Shown here: piece by piece, positions 1 through 12,235 of the stretch
Layout: every line of letters starts with the position of its first letter
Numbering within the stretch: the stretch's first letter is position 1
Assembly: GCF_010093815.1 (NCBI RefSeq)
Contig: NW_022985558.1
Span: 1,155,459 to 1,219,458, forward strand
Direction of reading: 5' to 3'
DNA length: 64,000 nt
Source of the DNA: Pseudovirgaria hyperparasitica
Taxonomy: Eukaryota; Ascomycota; Dothideomycetes; Acrospermales; Acrospermaceae
Made by a program: the position numbers and the translations under genes
The notes under the pieces: generated by a model
Database searches by the model: none
What the model saw: the letters and a program-made list of their open reading frames with translations, nothing else
Told to the model about the DNA's origin: nothing

Positions 1-3000
1 TGTAGTGTCAATTCATTGGCCCAGTAATAAAAAGCGTCACTGAGTATAAAGGAAATAATAACAAAAATAAGAGGTCAGCCAAGTAGCCCTCCCGTCAAGT
101 ATGGTTAAGCGAGGGTGACCAGCATGCAAAAAGTACGGAAACTACACAAGGGTGATCGTACATGTTTGTGGCGTCTCTGGATCTTTCACGCGCCACAACG
201 TAGCAGGGACAGCAGGGGGGAGGGGGGAGGAAAAGGGATATCGGGATAGGGCTGTAAATAGATAACCCCACGACCGTGCTCTTTCTGTGACGGCCATGAC
301 AACATGATCAAGAAAGGCTTCACACATAGACGCCACATGAACTGGTACACCTTCCAGCATTGCTGTTCTTGATACTGGGCTGCAAGACGTGTATCTTCGC
401 CTGATGGACAGACCATCGAAGCTTCCGCGTTCTGAGACCTGTTTGTCTTGGCAGGAGTTGTATGCACGATTGGGGATTACTACCGGCGGAACATCCGAGT
501 TCTGTGACATGTCGACCTAAGGCTCTACTTAGCATTTCCGCTGGTGGATCCCTTTTTTCGCACGGGGGAAGGGGGAGGGGGACGGCTGGATGTGCATAAC
601 GAAGGAATCGTTTCGTTTCAACCGATCCGGCAGCGCGTCGCCCGAGCGGGACTTGCCTGTCGATCTTACTACCGAACACCTATTATATAGAAATATAGAT
701 ATCGTACAGAGAAAACATACAAGAAACAGCACTTGCACCGATATCAGGCATTTCATTGCTGACGTACAGAGGAAGTAGATAGGCTTGAAAGGGACTTGGA
801 TCATGGATTGACTAGCACACCAAGTATCTGCGCGAATGCGTGTTCTTCGCTCAAATCGTACCAAAGCCAAGAACAATCTCATGCTTATGCATCGTTCGAG
901 TTCTGTGAGTGCATGTGGCGTGGATGCAGGTCAGTTGCAGCCTAAGGACGGCCGCCATTACTCCGGGCTAAGGCACACGCTGTAGGTTTTACCATTCATA
1001 CTTTCAGGCATCAACAGCGCTTTCCCAATCCTTCATTTCCCTAATTATTACCACTAAGCGTATTTCTGTGTGACGAATCTTTTCCACCCCAGCATCGTCT
1101 GAATGCACAACACACGATTCACGATCCACTATTCATTACTGCCACACGTTTCACCATCTCCAACGACTTCTCATGCGAAGTAGTCGGGTTCGCGATGTAG
1201 GCCTCGGTACGGCTCCGAGCCATGCGTTGCCCCAAGGAGGCAAAGCTAGAGTCTGGAGAGCCGACGGGCATCATTACTAATAATAATAATACCAGTGAAG
1301 ATGCCTCCACTCCGCATTGGCGGAATGCACGTACGATCACATCGCATGTGCCTGCTTCCTTGCCCACTGCGGCAGCACGCTGGATTCGGCGACCAACGAC
1401 AGACTGCGACTGATGTCGACAGCCGGCACAGGGGCAGAAAGCGAGCTCTGCACTCATCGAGAGCGCATTAGCAGTCGTAGAGCGGGCAAGGGTATGGGCG
1501 AGAGTTGCAGGGAACGCTGTAAAGGGAAACTGGAATCCACTCTGCTCGGCCGTCATCCCACCATCTCCACCAGATACGCTTGAGGCGGTTATAAGTTATA
1601 ACAGGACCATCTTCGGTAATTCCCATGGATCAGCGGTTGGCCATGTCTATCAGTGGATACTCTTGCTAAGATTGAAGGGGAACTACAAGGCACAGACAAT
1701 TGAGAAAGAGCATTCCAATTTTTCGATGCGTGAGCGTGGATTTTTATACGAAAGGCCGGCTGCGATGCAGGCCCTCTTGGATGAGCTTAGAGACACGCAG
1801 CATCAAGACAGGATAAAAAGTTGTTGAGTAGGCGAAATAGGGCTGCCGGCAGTAATATGACCCAGGGCAATCTCCGCTATTCGCCGCAGCCAGGCCACGT
1901 TATTCGGCCCTGAGGAGCAGCGACTTATGAGGGCCCAATCCCCATCCACAACCCACCCCAATCCCCCCCCCCCTTTCCCTCTCTCCGACCCGCGCCCCCC
2001 CGGAGCAGAGCACGAGGACACGAGGAGTCTCGCATTTAACCGCCGCCGCCGGTCACGCCAGTCATCGCCAGGGACCAGAAGCCAAGTCCAACTGTCTCCC
2101 AGCCCTAGTGCGCCTGTTGATCCGCCTCTTTAAGCGAAATGTCCTCAGCGCCATCTTCTGCACACTAAGTAAGATACAAGCTGGAGTTTGCATCCTCACG
2201 CAACCTCTCCACGTCAACAGCACCATAGTCATATAGCTTGGCAGGCTCCAGTTTTCCAGTGTCTGCTAGCACTTAGAGCAGAGGCTTGAGCGCTATGAAC
2301 CACAAGCCATGACTTTGCTCCATAATTACAGTCTCCATACACATTCATGTGTTTGAGTTACGGCGAGCAATCATTCCACTCGTACGAGATGACGCTTCAA
2401 TACTTGAGATCTTGTCATAGCCAGGAAATGCGTGCAGCGAAGAAGCACAGTTCCTAAAGCGGTTTCTACGTTTGACATTCCTCGCTTTTCAGACTTCGGC
2501 AGATGCAGGCTACCTGGCCTGACTGGACTGACGTGCGAATGTCTATGTGGTCATGAAGCATCGACTTGCCTATTGTAGGCATCAAGCAGCAGGATGATGG
2601 TATTCCGAGATATCGACGCGTCAGATGCACAGATCGTCGAAGGGGTGTGTTGTCCTTCTAGCGTTTATATGAGAGACCAGGACAGACGTCCAGTATCATG
2701 ACTAGACAACAGTCGCACACTGTATGCTGCACGGGCTAGACCCCTCTCCACGTACCCGTACCAGACAGCACGGATCTAAGGGTGATCCGCTTGCCGCGAC
2801 GGCATCGGATGGCTACCGAAATACTTTGAGCCGGTTCCTTGTTGTTGCCTTCCATCCACGTTACCCTTGTTAGACGCTCCCGAATCAGGGTGATTTGATG
2901 TCTTCCAGAATCCTCCCGCGGCACAGTGACAGTTGAAGGTCAATTTGGATCCTGGATCGTCTCTCCTATATTCTGGCGCTCATAAGAAGGCTTGCTTTTG

Positions 3001-5444
3001 CTTCACACACTAGACGCTTGCACAATCTCGTCTGGCAAGTTCCGTCTATTGATAGGTCTTGCTTCGGCCGAGCGCCGATCTGCCAGGATGAAAGATACAT
3101 CATCGATGCTTGCCCAGTGATCTACAGAACGACCTCCGGACACAGGCCTTTCATGTATGTTTTCCAGATATGTTTGTTGTGGCGTGACCCTTCGTCTGAC
3201 TAGGATAGTCTCAAAATGCAATGGAATGGGGATTTGCAAGTGCACAACACTTCGACCTTCCCGTCGCCATGTGCTTGCCTATACACGTTGTCTAGTCTTG
3301 AAAATGGCCCGGAATTGGCTGGGCCCTCAGCCCTCGGACACTTACGTGCGACCGGCGAGTCTGATGCTTGAAGCCGCGGGCCGCATGGCACTACAATCCC
3401 CCATCTATTGCGTGTCGACGAGCCACGACATGTGACGGACAATAACAGTGTGAATAAGGCATCCTGCAAACATGCTGAAACGCGTGAGAATTCATGGTTC
3501 CTCCGAGGCATGAAGACCGTCGTCCAGGCATCGGGACGCAGAGCCCATCACGTAGCGACAGGTGGACGTACTGCATTGTACGCCATACTCGTGTCCTGGG
3601 CTGAACGACTGGTTAGCTGTGAAAAGCAGTCATGGTGGCTCCACCACGGAGTTGATACCTGATTCCGCTAGAGTCATAAGGGCTCGAGTCAGTGTAGTAT
3701 GTGGGGACCACGGATGTCTTATCGTGTGTCATGTTGTCCCGGAATGCTTGTTCGTGCAGGCTCCACGGGCAACGGGCGTGAACGGCCGGCAGCCGTGTGA
3801 AGGGCCGAAAGGTCTGACAGGGCGGCCAGGGCTCAGGGCCTCCAGGTGTATAGTGTAGATTGCAGAGTGAATAGTACAGTGCAGGCGCCGTACGGTGTGG
3901 TGTGCCTGTTGCCGCATCCCGATTCCCCTTGGAGCCCCACGAGTCGAAAGCGGCCTCATGTCCGCCGGTCACAGTTGTGCACACACTTTGCGTGCTGCTG
4001 GCATGCTGATACTGCATCTATGAATCATCCACGGAACATACTGCAGTGTGGTCCTGTTGCTTCTTGCTTCACACTTCTCTGTACTTTCGGCTTGGGCGGC
4101 AGCGCGCGGCAGGCGGCCGACAGTGGACACCATCACCACCACCGGCGTCAACGCCAACGCAGCCACATCTCCAAACGTGTCTGACAACTGCCGTCCCGAG
4201 GCATCAACAACTGTCAATCGCATCCAATCTTGGACCTGTTCCCCAATATGGCGAGTATGGGAATCATCACTATTGCAACGGCAAATTCCATCTTTGCCGC
4301 CGTATCTGCCACCTCCATCGCCTATATGCCGCCACCACTGCCACCTCTCTGCCGCTGCCACTGTCCTACTTCCTTTAGTGTCGCCCCTCAGGATTCTGGC
4401 CTGCCTCCTGGCCTGTCATCGTCTTCTCAGTTGCAGCCCCAGCTCCAGCTTTCATCTGGCTGGCTGCAGGACAGGTTTCAATTTGCACGACTTTCGATCG
4501 CCGACCTCAGAGGACAGGCACCACAATCCTCTGCGTCTTCATGCAGGATGCGTCTAGCTGGAAGTGGAATGTGCTGGTCAGGGGTCCCCAAGGACATGGC
4601 GTCTTGGTGTGCAGACGAGGCAGACGCAGTAGTAGCGACAGAGACAGACAGGGAACACGACAACATGACGAGACACAATAATAGGCACGAGGACCATCGT
4701 GACCACGCAGCGCAGCGTGGAGAGGTGTGCGGTGTGCAGTGTGGAGTGTGCTGACTGGGACAAGCAATTGCCTGAGAGCCTTCCATGATGAATCCATGCC
4801 ATGTGCGACCCCGTCACGAACACGACCTCAACACCCCCCGGGGGTAGCAAGCAGCTCTCGACCCACGTCTGCAAAAAAATTTAATCTATTGTCGGTCCGA
4901 TAGAGTTGTTCCAGAAGTCTTCCTTTCCTCGGTCGCTGCGTTGATATGCTTACATGTCGACTGTACGTCGCCAGTACAAAAAGTCTGGCCGCATAGATGT
5001 TTACATGCTGGTCAAGTACGACCTGTTGCTCCTGCTGCTGTATCAATATCTTCTTTACAGCTGGGAGTCACGCATATGATTGAAGCCCTCTGCCTTTGAA
5101 GATTATAAATCTTCCTTGCGCCTGAGAATGACGTCATCCGGGCGGCTCCGAGTAAGCATATTTGGACCTTCACCCGACTCGTACCCTGAATTTGGAACCC
5201 GAATATTAGACGTGTATCGTGAAAATTTGCAATGGGACGCCGAAGACTTGCGCGGACACTTATCATGTCCAGTAGGGCCTTCGAGTCTGCAGGTGCCTCA
5301 AAAAGACATCAATTGTCGCCTACAATATGCCGTGTAGGCTAACGTTAGTTTTCAGTCATTCAGCATCACAGATCTACAACACGGCTCAAGTGAACACCAA
5401 GTCGACAGATTCCGAACATAGCACACATCGTGCCATATATCACT
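1..5444. other. Gene-poor stretch, no gene recognised
   Basis: Only short open frames lie here, on both strands, and none resembles a known family. Base composition is mixed, not AT-rich. A C-rich tract with runs of C lies near 1960–2000. The most coding-looking part is about 4046–4754, where three frames overlap, but the longest lack an ATG at their first codon and give low-complexity Ser/Pro/Cys-rich products. The last few hundred bases hold the AAH1 promoter. Ancient degenerate sequence or a long noncoding transcript cannot be excluded. Confidence 0.5.
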
Positions 5445-6598
5445 ATGTCTCAGGTATCTGACAACATAGAGTTCCTCAAAGCACTCCCGAAATGCGAGCA
5501 CCATATCCACATCGAAGGCTCCCTGTCCCCTGAACTCCTCTTCCAGCTCTCCGCGAAAAACAACATCCCACTCCCTGAATCCGATGCCGCATACTCATCA
5601 ATCCCAGCTCTCCATCAGCGATACGCAGAGTAAGTCCATTCTATAAACCAATAAATGAATAATCATTCTTCTTCTCCATCTATCACCAAATACTTACACA
5701 CATCCTCCTCCTACACAGTTTCCAATCCCTCGACGACTTCCTCGGCTATTATTATACCGCCATGTCAACACTCATCCACGCCTCCGACTTTGAAGCCCTA
5801 GCCATGGCCTACTTCACCCGCGCTGCTGCCGACGGCGTCCTGCACACCGAGCTCTCCTTTGACCCGCAGGCTCACACCTCGCGCGGCATCGCCCTGACCA
5901 CGGTACTCACTGGCCTTAGCGCCGCACGCGCTCGCGCAGCATCTGAACTGGGCGTCTCGTCGGTGCTGATCTGCTGCTTCCTGCGCCATCTACCGGTGCA
6001 CGAGAGCCTGGTGTTTTTCGAGTCCGAGGCCCTGCAGCAGGCGTTTGCCAGTGGCGAGGTGGTGGGTATTGGGCTTGATAGCAGTGAGGCTGGATTTCCG
6101 GCGCGGGGATTCGAGGACTTGTATACGCGGGCAAGGGCGCTCGGGCTGCGCGTGACAGCGCATGCGGGCGAGGAAGTGGGCCCGGAGAGTGTGCGCGAGG
6201 CACTGGATGTGTTACGGGTGGAGAGGGTGGACCACGGGATCAGTCTTGTGCAAGACGAGGCGTTGATGCGGAGGGTGGCTGAGGAGGGCGTCATGCTGTC
6301 TTGCTGTCCGCTGTCGAATGTGGTGTTGCGGAATGTGAAGAGTGTGGCGGACGTGCCGCTGAGGGTGTTTCTGGAGAAAGGGGTGAGGTTCAGTGTGAAT
6401 AGCGATGATCCGGCGTATTTTGGGGGCTATATTCTGGATAACTTTGTTGCGGTGCAAAAGGCGTTTGGGTTGAGTGTGGAGGAGTGGAGGACGGTGGTGA
6501 CGAATTCGGTCGAGGGGAGCTGGTGTGATCAGGCGAGGAAGAGCAAGATTCTGGAGAGGCTTGAGATGGTTGTTGAGCAATACACGCTGAAAGCTTGA
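5445..6598 (+). CDS. AAH1: Adenine deaminase (Aah1 type), two exons
   Basis: Converts adenine to hypoxanthine in purine salvage; cytosolic/nuclear in yeast. Exons are 5445–5629 and 5719–6598, with a GTAAGT…ACAG intron and phase 2, giving 354 residues, close to the family's usual length. Metal ligands and catalytic residues of the adenosine/adenine deaminase superfamily are visible: the HIHIEG motif (His20, His22), HAGEE (His210, catalytic Glu213), RVDHG (His234) and SDDP (Asp291/292). The ending NSDDPAYFGGY and the early KCEHHIHIEGS fit fungal adenine deaminases better than adenosine deaminases. The ATG at 5445 is chosen because it is the first in-frame ATG and begins a normal N-terminus. Codons are C-ending in the first third of exon 2 and strongly G-ending afterwards. 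A same-strand gene follows 200 bp downstream. Confidence 0.95.
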
Positions 6599-6798
6599 TG
6601 TGAGGTGAGCTAATTTCCCTTGCTTCAATCGCTTGTACAGCAGCCTTCGAAGCAATAGAATACTTCACCTCTTGTCTCTACTTGTTCTCAGATAATTCAA
6701 TACTTTTTCTGTTGTTTTTCTTAACTCTACTATTCGCACTTGTTAAATCTCACCGGCTCGTCTTTTACCGTTGTTTTACGTTCCTAAAGGCTCAGGCT

Positions 6799-8343
6799 AT
6801 GGAGCCACTTCAGCTCACCTCAGCCGATGGCACGACGAAAGACCCAACATCTGCCCCAGAAATTGATGATCCAAAAGTCAAAGCGACTAAAAGCGAGAAG
6901 TTGAAGCCTGCGTCCAAACTGCCTCAATCGTCGCTGGAGAAGCCACTTGAACAGCGCTACTACTATGGACATCTCAAAGATCTGGCAGTGACACTCAAGG
7001 GCGATATTGACGAAGTGGAAAAGTGGGTTACTTCGGATGTTACCATGGCAATCGTCAGGCAATGGAAGCTCGATGCGTTCGACGTAGCCCCTGCGGCAGC
7101 ATATCAGTTGAAAGAATCTCAGTACTGTTTCATCGAATTCCTTTCGTCATTATGGGAGACTCGGTTCGTGTACAGGACGTCTAACAAGCCCTCCTCGCCG
7201 GAATCTGATGCTGGAAAGTTATTGGTCATGACAGCCTTGGCTTGTCATCGCTTGCATCGCAAGTATCCCCGAAAGCTTCTCTGTGAGTCCAGCATCCCGC
7301 GGACGTATGGTCCCGTCTTCTTCATTGCGCTCAAAGAGTTCATCGGATCCAAGAATCGACGGTGGATACGAAATATGATCAATGCAGTGGAGAAGAAACA
7401 CAAGAAAAGGACTTTGGCGTCGGAGATCTCAGAGTGCTGTGATCCACTCGAGTATGAGATTGCTCATATACATGCTTCTCCGATGGTCAGCATTGCAGAC
7501 AAGCAGTCACAGACACACGATACTCCTCAATCGGTGCTATCTGCACCTTCAACAGTTCTGATGGCCAAGACAGACCCCAATCCACCCGTTGACAACATGA
7601 ATGACGAAATGCAGCGGCCAAGCAAGCGCCAAAAGCTGTCCACCACATCTGCCTCACTTGTGGAGACGTCGAATGGCAATCATGAACCAGACGAAGACTG
7701 GAGCGCAAACGCCTGGACCGAGATGTACATGTCGATCGAAAGTCTGATAAGCGACCAAGCCCACGCGCGAGCGAAAGAGCGATTTCGAAATTCACAGCTC
7801 ACGATGCCAGCAGGTCCAGCAGCGTTTGTAAGAAGGGATAGTGCCTGTGCTGTCACGGTGATGAGACGGAGCGTCAAAGCAGGGGACTCCCGGAAGTCCA
7901 AGTCGGAGCTCATGCGAGAGCTGACCGAATCGATCATCGAGAATGAGCAGATGGAGGCGGAGAGGCGGGATGCTAGGGCGGAGCTGGAGAATGTGAAGGC
8001 GGCATGGAGTTGCGCAGAGGTGATGCTGAGTGCGGCGGAGGCTCAGAAGGTGAAGAGGGATCTGGACTTGGGCTATTTGGAGGAGAAGGTGGATGTCTTG
8101 GGCATCTTGAATAATACTCTCAGGGAGAATTTGAGTGTCAAGGAAGAGGCTTGGAAGGGTGCTGAGGAGAGGGTGAAGGTTGAGAGGGCTGGGAGAAAGA
8201 GTGCTGAGGATGCGTTGAGAGGTCTGCGTGAAGTAGTGTTTGCTATGGGTGGAGAGTTGCAAATGCTTGTGAAGCCAGGTATCGCCGTGGAAGTGACCTC
8301 AGGAGAACGAGACTTAGGAGTAATAAGCCCGCCAGTCACATGA
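6799..8343 (+). CDS. Unknown protein with C-terminal coiled coil
   Basis: Single-exon frame of 514 residues from the first in-frame ATG at 6799; the frame is open further upstream but without ATG. I do not recognise the family. The N-terminal ~40 residues are polar and Lys-rich. Roughly residues 45–220 look globular (Trp, Tyr and Leu rich, with DEVEKW and FIALKEFIG segments). A disordered middle carries a basic nuclear-localisation-like RPSKRQKL stretch. Roughly residues 400–490 form a long Glu/Arg/Ala-rich coiled coil. No signal peptide or membrane segment is evident. It starts 200 bp after AAH1 on the same strand, but nothing links it to purine metabolism. Codon use becomes G-ending toward the 3' end. 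A nuclear scaffold or regulatory role is only a guess. Confidence 0.8.
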   Translation: MEPLQLTSADGTTKDPTSAPEIDDPKVKATKSEKLKPASKLPQSSLEKPLEQRYYYGHLKDLAVTLKGDIDEVEKWVTSDVTMAIVRQWKLDAFDVAPAAAYQLKESQYCFIEFLSSLWETRFVYRTSNKPSSPESDAGKLLVMTALACHRLHRKYPRKLLCESSIPRTYGPVFFIALKEFIGSKNRRWIRNMINAVEKKHKKRTLASEISECCDPLEYEIAHIHASPMVSIADKQSQTHDTPQSVLSAPSTVLMAKTDPNPPVDNMNDEMQRPSKRQKLSTTSASLVETSNGNHEPDEDWSANAWTEMYMSIESLISDQAHARAKERFRNSQLTMPAGPAAFVRRDSACAVTVMRRSVKAGDSRKSKSELMRELTESIIENEQMEAERRDARAELENVKAAWSCAEVMLSAAEAQKVKRDLDLGYLEEKVDVLGILNNTLRENLSVKEEAWKGAEERVKVERAGRKSAEDALRGLREVVFAMGGELQMLVKPGIAVEVTSGERDLGVISPPVT

Positions 8344-9455
8344 TGGAGATTTCCATAGAGTTTCTCGCGATGAGGGCTGGATGTTAGGTATAACGGGATG
8401 CTTGGTACTGGCCTATGTCAGATATGAGTGACGGGGAAAGGAGGAAGGGGGGTTGGTCATGTCGATTTTTTCCAGTCATCTCAATCTCTCCCATTTACCT
8501 GTTCTTCCCACACACTGACCTCTTTATAACTGTTTTGATGTGCAATCTCACTTCTAACATCATGGTTCATGAGCAGCCTTCCGATCCTTTCAGCTTGACA
8601 GCTTAGCGCGCGGTTTGACATTGCCAATTGAAACCCTTTCTTGCCACTTCTTGTCGAACCCACTCACTTCACCAGAGTCATAACAAATTCGTCAGCTTCT
8701 TCTTTCCAGTCAACTCTTTACCTCCTCCCATGACCTTTTTTAGCTGATTGCTCTGTATCTTCCATACGTTGCCTCGCCCAAATGGCTAGTCCATCACTGC
8801 CATGGACGACACTTCTTCTATCAACAACAATAACAACCAACAAGCAGTATGAGTAACGCAGACTCTCGTACACTATGATAAAGCTTAAACTTCAATTCGG
8901 CGGTAGGCTGTCACCCCTGCTCAAAGATGCATATTCCAACCTACAACCGGACGGATGCTTCCTACGAGCATTTGACAGGATCACTTGCTATTCCAAGCGG
9001 AGCCAAAGGTGTGCGCACTTCTGGCATAATTCGGATACGGGCATGCCAGTGCTAATCGCCTGGTATGAGCGGGCTTATCGGCCGCGTTAGTAACACGTCA
9101 ACCGCGGAAATTGGGGCACAGTTCATGAGAGAATTGGCTGTGCTGTGGTCAATAGTTGGGAATTTGGAGTGGCTCGTCGCACCTCAGGGAATATCCTCCG
9201 AATGGTATGCAATAACTACGACACGACACGTTCACACCGCTCCGTTCATAATGCGAGCACTCGCTGGAAGCGATACAACTAAACGGACAAAGATATGTCA
9301 AAATCCACAACAGCGCTATTCGCTCCCGTAGAACAAGCAGCTACGCGATCAAAGCTAGAAGCTAGGAAGAGCCACTATAACGATCAACCATAAATGAACA
9401 TCTAAAGTCAGAGACACAAGTTCAACATGTCCGACTGACTCAGACTCTAACGACT
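8344..9455. other. Intergenic, nothing recognised
   Basis: Between the coiled-coil gene and a weak small ORF. Short frames only, none convincing; T/C-rich stretches near 8460–8720 would fit 3'UTR or promoter sequence. Confidence 0.5.
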
Positions 9456-9772
9456 ATGAACCACCCAGCTCAGGACCCGACGATGCTGATTACGCCCAGC
9501 TCAGATTCCGAAGAGGAAGAAGATACCCAGACCTACGATGAGCCAGATTCTACAGTCGACCCAGCTTACCACCCAAGAAACACCTTGAGGGTAAGTCAAG
9601 ACCATCAACACCAATGCCTCCGCCAGCACTACTGCCACACGGCAATCAGATTGCCAGCAACCCTCGCATAGTCCCGCGAGCATCGCATACTCTGAAACCC
9701 TCCCGGCCGGATGATCACCCCGGTGACTGTTCAGGCGCTGCAATGAGAACTGGGTGTGCTGCGCGACGATGA
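9456..9772 (+). CDS. Possible small two-exon gene, unknown
   Basis: An ATG at 9456 opens an acidic, Ser/Glu/Asp-rich frame (motif SSDSEEEED). It meets a good GTAAGT donor at 9591. Using AG at 9648–9649 gives a 59-nt intron and, in frame, a basic second exon 9650–9772 ending in TGA, for 85 residues in total. Intron size and donor fit the other genes here, but no family is recognised and a larger reading is not possible. It lies in the gene-poor compartment and could be a chance ORF or a remnant. Confidence 0.28.
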
Positions 9773-10133
9773 CCGATGGACCGAGGACTCGGATCGTACA
9801 TGCCAGGATGCAAAGAGCGCGTCGTACAGGCGCGCAGGTGCGGGACCTAGACGGGGTTGGAGAGGAAGGGGGCCGTGATGCCTTGGACATGGGGATAGCA
9901 AGCCCCAGGAGTGATGCAGCAGGGATAAAACTGTTTCGGACAGGAAAAGAAGGGGTGTTTGTATGTATGTATATCTTGACTTTGCCTTAGGGGATTTTTC
10001 GAGGGGGCGTTGGTGTTGATATACTAATTAAGCGCCGCGTTTGCGCGTTGTATATCAGATGATGGCATGCATGCCTCTTTTTGCGTTCTACGTTGGGGGT
10101 ACCCTTGTCTTCTTGTGCTCTTTATATAGCGAG

Positions 10134-10211
10134 TAGAGGATAGAGGATAGAGGATAGAGGATAGATGGACTGGGTTATATGACTATGATTATGATTATGA
10201 TTATGATTATG
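10134..10211. repeat. Two short tandem repeats (7-mer and 6-mer)
   Basis: TAGAGGA is repeated about 4.6 times at 10134–10165, and TATGAT about 4.7 times at 10184–10211. They lie 50 bp upstream of the hAT-like element and are not part of it. Confidence 0.85.
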
Positions 10212-10266
10212 GTATGTATTATCCTGTAAAGATGTCTAGCGCGAGGTCTTTAAGGGCGGGTTAGAG

Positions 10267-10894
10267 CAGACTTCCTATCAAACAATCAGTTCAATTCTGT
10301 GCCTATATTTGAAGTTGAACTGAAGTACTTCAGTTTACCCTACTATATATTTGAACTGGACTGTCAGTTCTAGTAGTAGAATTGAAGTTGACTGAGTTGA
10401 ACTGAAGTTTAGTAGGTAATTACTAATTAGTCGAAGAAAATCGTGAATATAGTTAAAATATAGTATATTTAAGGCTATATAGATCATTTTTATATACCTT
10501 TTCGTATACCTAGACGTATACTTAGGTATATTTAAGTGCTAAGTCGTCTAAACCGTCTATATACGTTAAGTAACTAATTAATACTTAGCGGAAGTTTCAA
10601 GTATAAGCTCGGCGGTATAAGCTCGGCGGTATAAGCTCGGCTCGGAATGGAATATCATTTTTCCGGTATGCCTTAATGCCTAACACCCTAGGCCACCTAT
10701 AGTCTACCCATATATATATACGAATATACTAAGTATATATATACTTCAGTTCAGTTCAATTATTTACAGTTCAATACTATCTTAAATTGAAGTTGAACTG
10801 AAGCGTCAGTTCTTGGCAAGAGGCTTCAACTGAACTGGACTGACCAGTTCTTGAGGCGGTCGAATTGAAGTTGAACTGATTGATAGGAAGTCTG
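10267..10894. mobile_element. Non-autonomous hAT-like DNA element (MITE), 628 bp
   Basis: The left end reads CAGACTTCCTATCAA and the right end is its exact reverse complement over 15 bp; similarity continues past a 4-base indel into ATCAGTTCAA. The element is flanked by an identical 8-bp direct repeat GGTTAGAG at 10259–10266 and 10895–10902. An 8-bp target duplication plus terminal CA…TG is typical of the hAT superfamily. Both subterminal regions contain many copies of a GAACTGA/TCAGTTC motif in both orientations, as hAT transposases need. There is no transposase ORF, so it would depend on an enzyme elsewhere. The interior is AT-rich with a 14-bp triplicate. The perfect target duplication and terminal inverted repeats suggest a relatively recent insertion. 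Another 8-bp-duplicating superfamily is possible but less likely. Confidence 0.82.
10601..10642. repeat. 14-bp tandem triplicate inside the hAT-like element
   Basis: GTATAAGCTCGGCG is repeated three times in a row, the last copy with one change. It is a local GC-richer island within the AT-rich interior of the element. Confidence 0.85.
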
Positions 10895-11244
10895 GGTTAG
10901 AGTATATATATATATTATATAACTGAAAATCCATAAGAACGCGACAAGTGTATTAAGAAGGTTATAATAGTAATCGGGAGAGAAGAGGTAATAAGACTAC
11001 TAAAGATAGCTACGTAGTACAAAGATAAGAGGAAAGAAAGAAAGATAGAAAAGTATATCAAGGGGGAATAAACGAATGAATGAATGAACGAATAAATGAA
11101 TAACATGGTATGAAAAAAGATAATAATACAGGAGATATTTTATATATAGTAGTACGGCTAGTAGTAGTTTACTTATCATATCCCTTTACTTATTCGTTCG
11201 CCCTCTTCGATAGATATTAATAGTACTTTTTTTTAAATCTTATA

Positions 11245-11355
11245 TAATCTAATCTAATCTAATTCTCTATGATCTGAAACGATCTAATCTTACTCTATCC
11301 CATCCCATCTAATCTAATCTTACTCATGCTAATCTAATCTAATCTAATCTAATCC
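11245..11355. repeat. Interrupted TAATC pentamer repeat
   Basis: Three blocks of tandem TAATC/AATCT units, separated by degenerate units; short TACC repeats follow around 11383–11400. A simple-sequence tract with no other visible function. Confidence 0.8.
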
Positions 11356-12066
11356 ATCATCCTCATCAAGGCCTACCTACGGTCTACCTACCTACCTACC
11401 TTAGCTTAGCTTCGTCCAACCCACCTAATAAGGCACCTAGAAAGTAATCCAAGGCAAACAACACTCGAGAAAAAAGAAGCCCCCTCCCCCCCCCGATACG
11501 GTGTCAACAACAACGAATTTCGACGTCACTGCTTTTGCTTCCTGAGGTCCTACACAATTTCGCCAGTCACACTCAGGTCACGTTACATCACACGCACACA
11601 ACGCAGGCCAAACCCAGGCTCTTACTTGTTGATTGATTGATTGGTTGAAAAACAAATATGAAAAGAAGAATAAAAAATTCCATAATGAATTTCGTTTGAT
11701 TGATTATACTACGTTTACTACATCTACTACCACTACTACTTACTAGCTGGCCACGTCTTTCAGATCCCTCAATTAAGCAGACTATAGAAAGCCTTGGGGT
11801 GTCTTGTCGTTCGCGCCTAGTCTTGAAAGTGCAGGAAGCACAGGCTGATCGCAAAGTGTCCCCCCAATTCCGAATTAAAAGCAGCGCATTACAGGCCGGG
11901 CCCGTGCCAGTGCTGGCCCCGTATCATCATCCATCTCTACCTCCTTGAGAGTGAGTGGTCAGATCCGTAAAAAGGCAAAGATGTTGCGCATCGCGCGCGT
12001 GTGTGTGTATCAGTTCTATGTGAGCCGAAACCAGATAAATCCCCGAAAAACTCCGTGCTTGTAGGG

Positions 12067-12102
12067 CAAGTCAAGTCAAGTCAAGTCAAGCAAGCAAGCA
12101 AG
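12067..12102. repeat. AAGTC / AAGC short tandem repeat
   Basis: About five CAAGT units run into three CAAG units. A similar AAGTC tract occurs at 21977–21996. Confidence 0.85.
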
Positions 12103-12235
12103 TATAATAGACGATGCGTCATGGGACGCGACGTCAGGCCGTGTAGACGCCAGAGCCTATACCGAGGCTCGATGCAGTGGTATCATAGTAAGTGTAAAGA
12201 AATTCGTATGTCAGACCAGGCCAGGCCAGGCCGAC

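Larger units (their letters stand above)
10903..12235. other. AT-rich intergenic sequence with simple repeats
   Basis: No gene is recognised. 10903–11250 is very AT-rich with A/G-rich runs. Simple repeats follow, and the part nearest 12236 is the 3' flank of the FYVE gene. Confidence 0.55.

Noticed and set aside
1119-1556. 145-codon minus-strand frame
   Set aside because: No conserved motif, Ala/Ser-rich product; coding status not supported.
4046-4754. Overlapping frames, one starting with a signal-peptide-like hydrophobic stretch
   Set aside because: The hydrophobic frame begins at GTG without an ATG; products are low-complexity, and no frame is clearly preferred.
5872-6655. Long antisense frames within AAH1
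   Set aside because: Explained by G-ending/C-ending codon bias of the sense gene; products are His/Pro/Arg-rich shadows.
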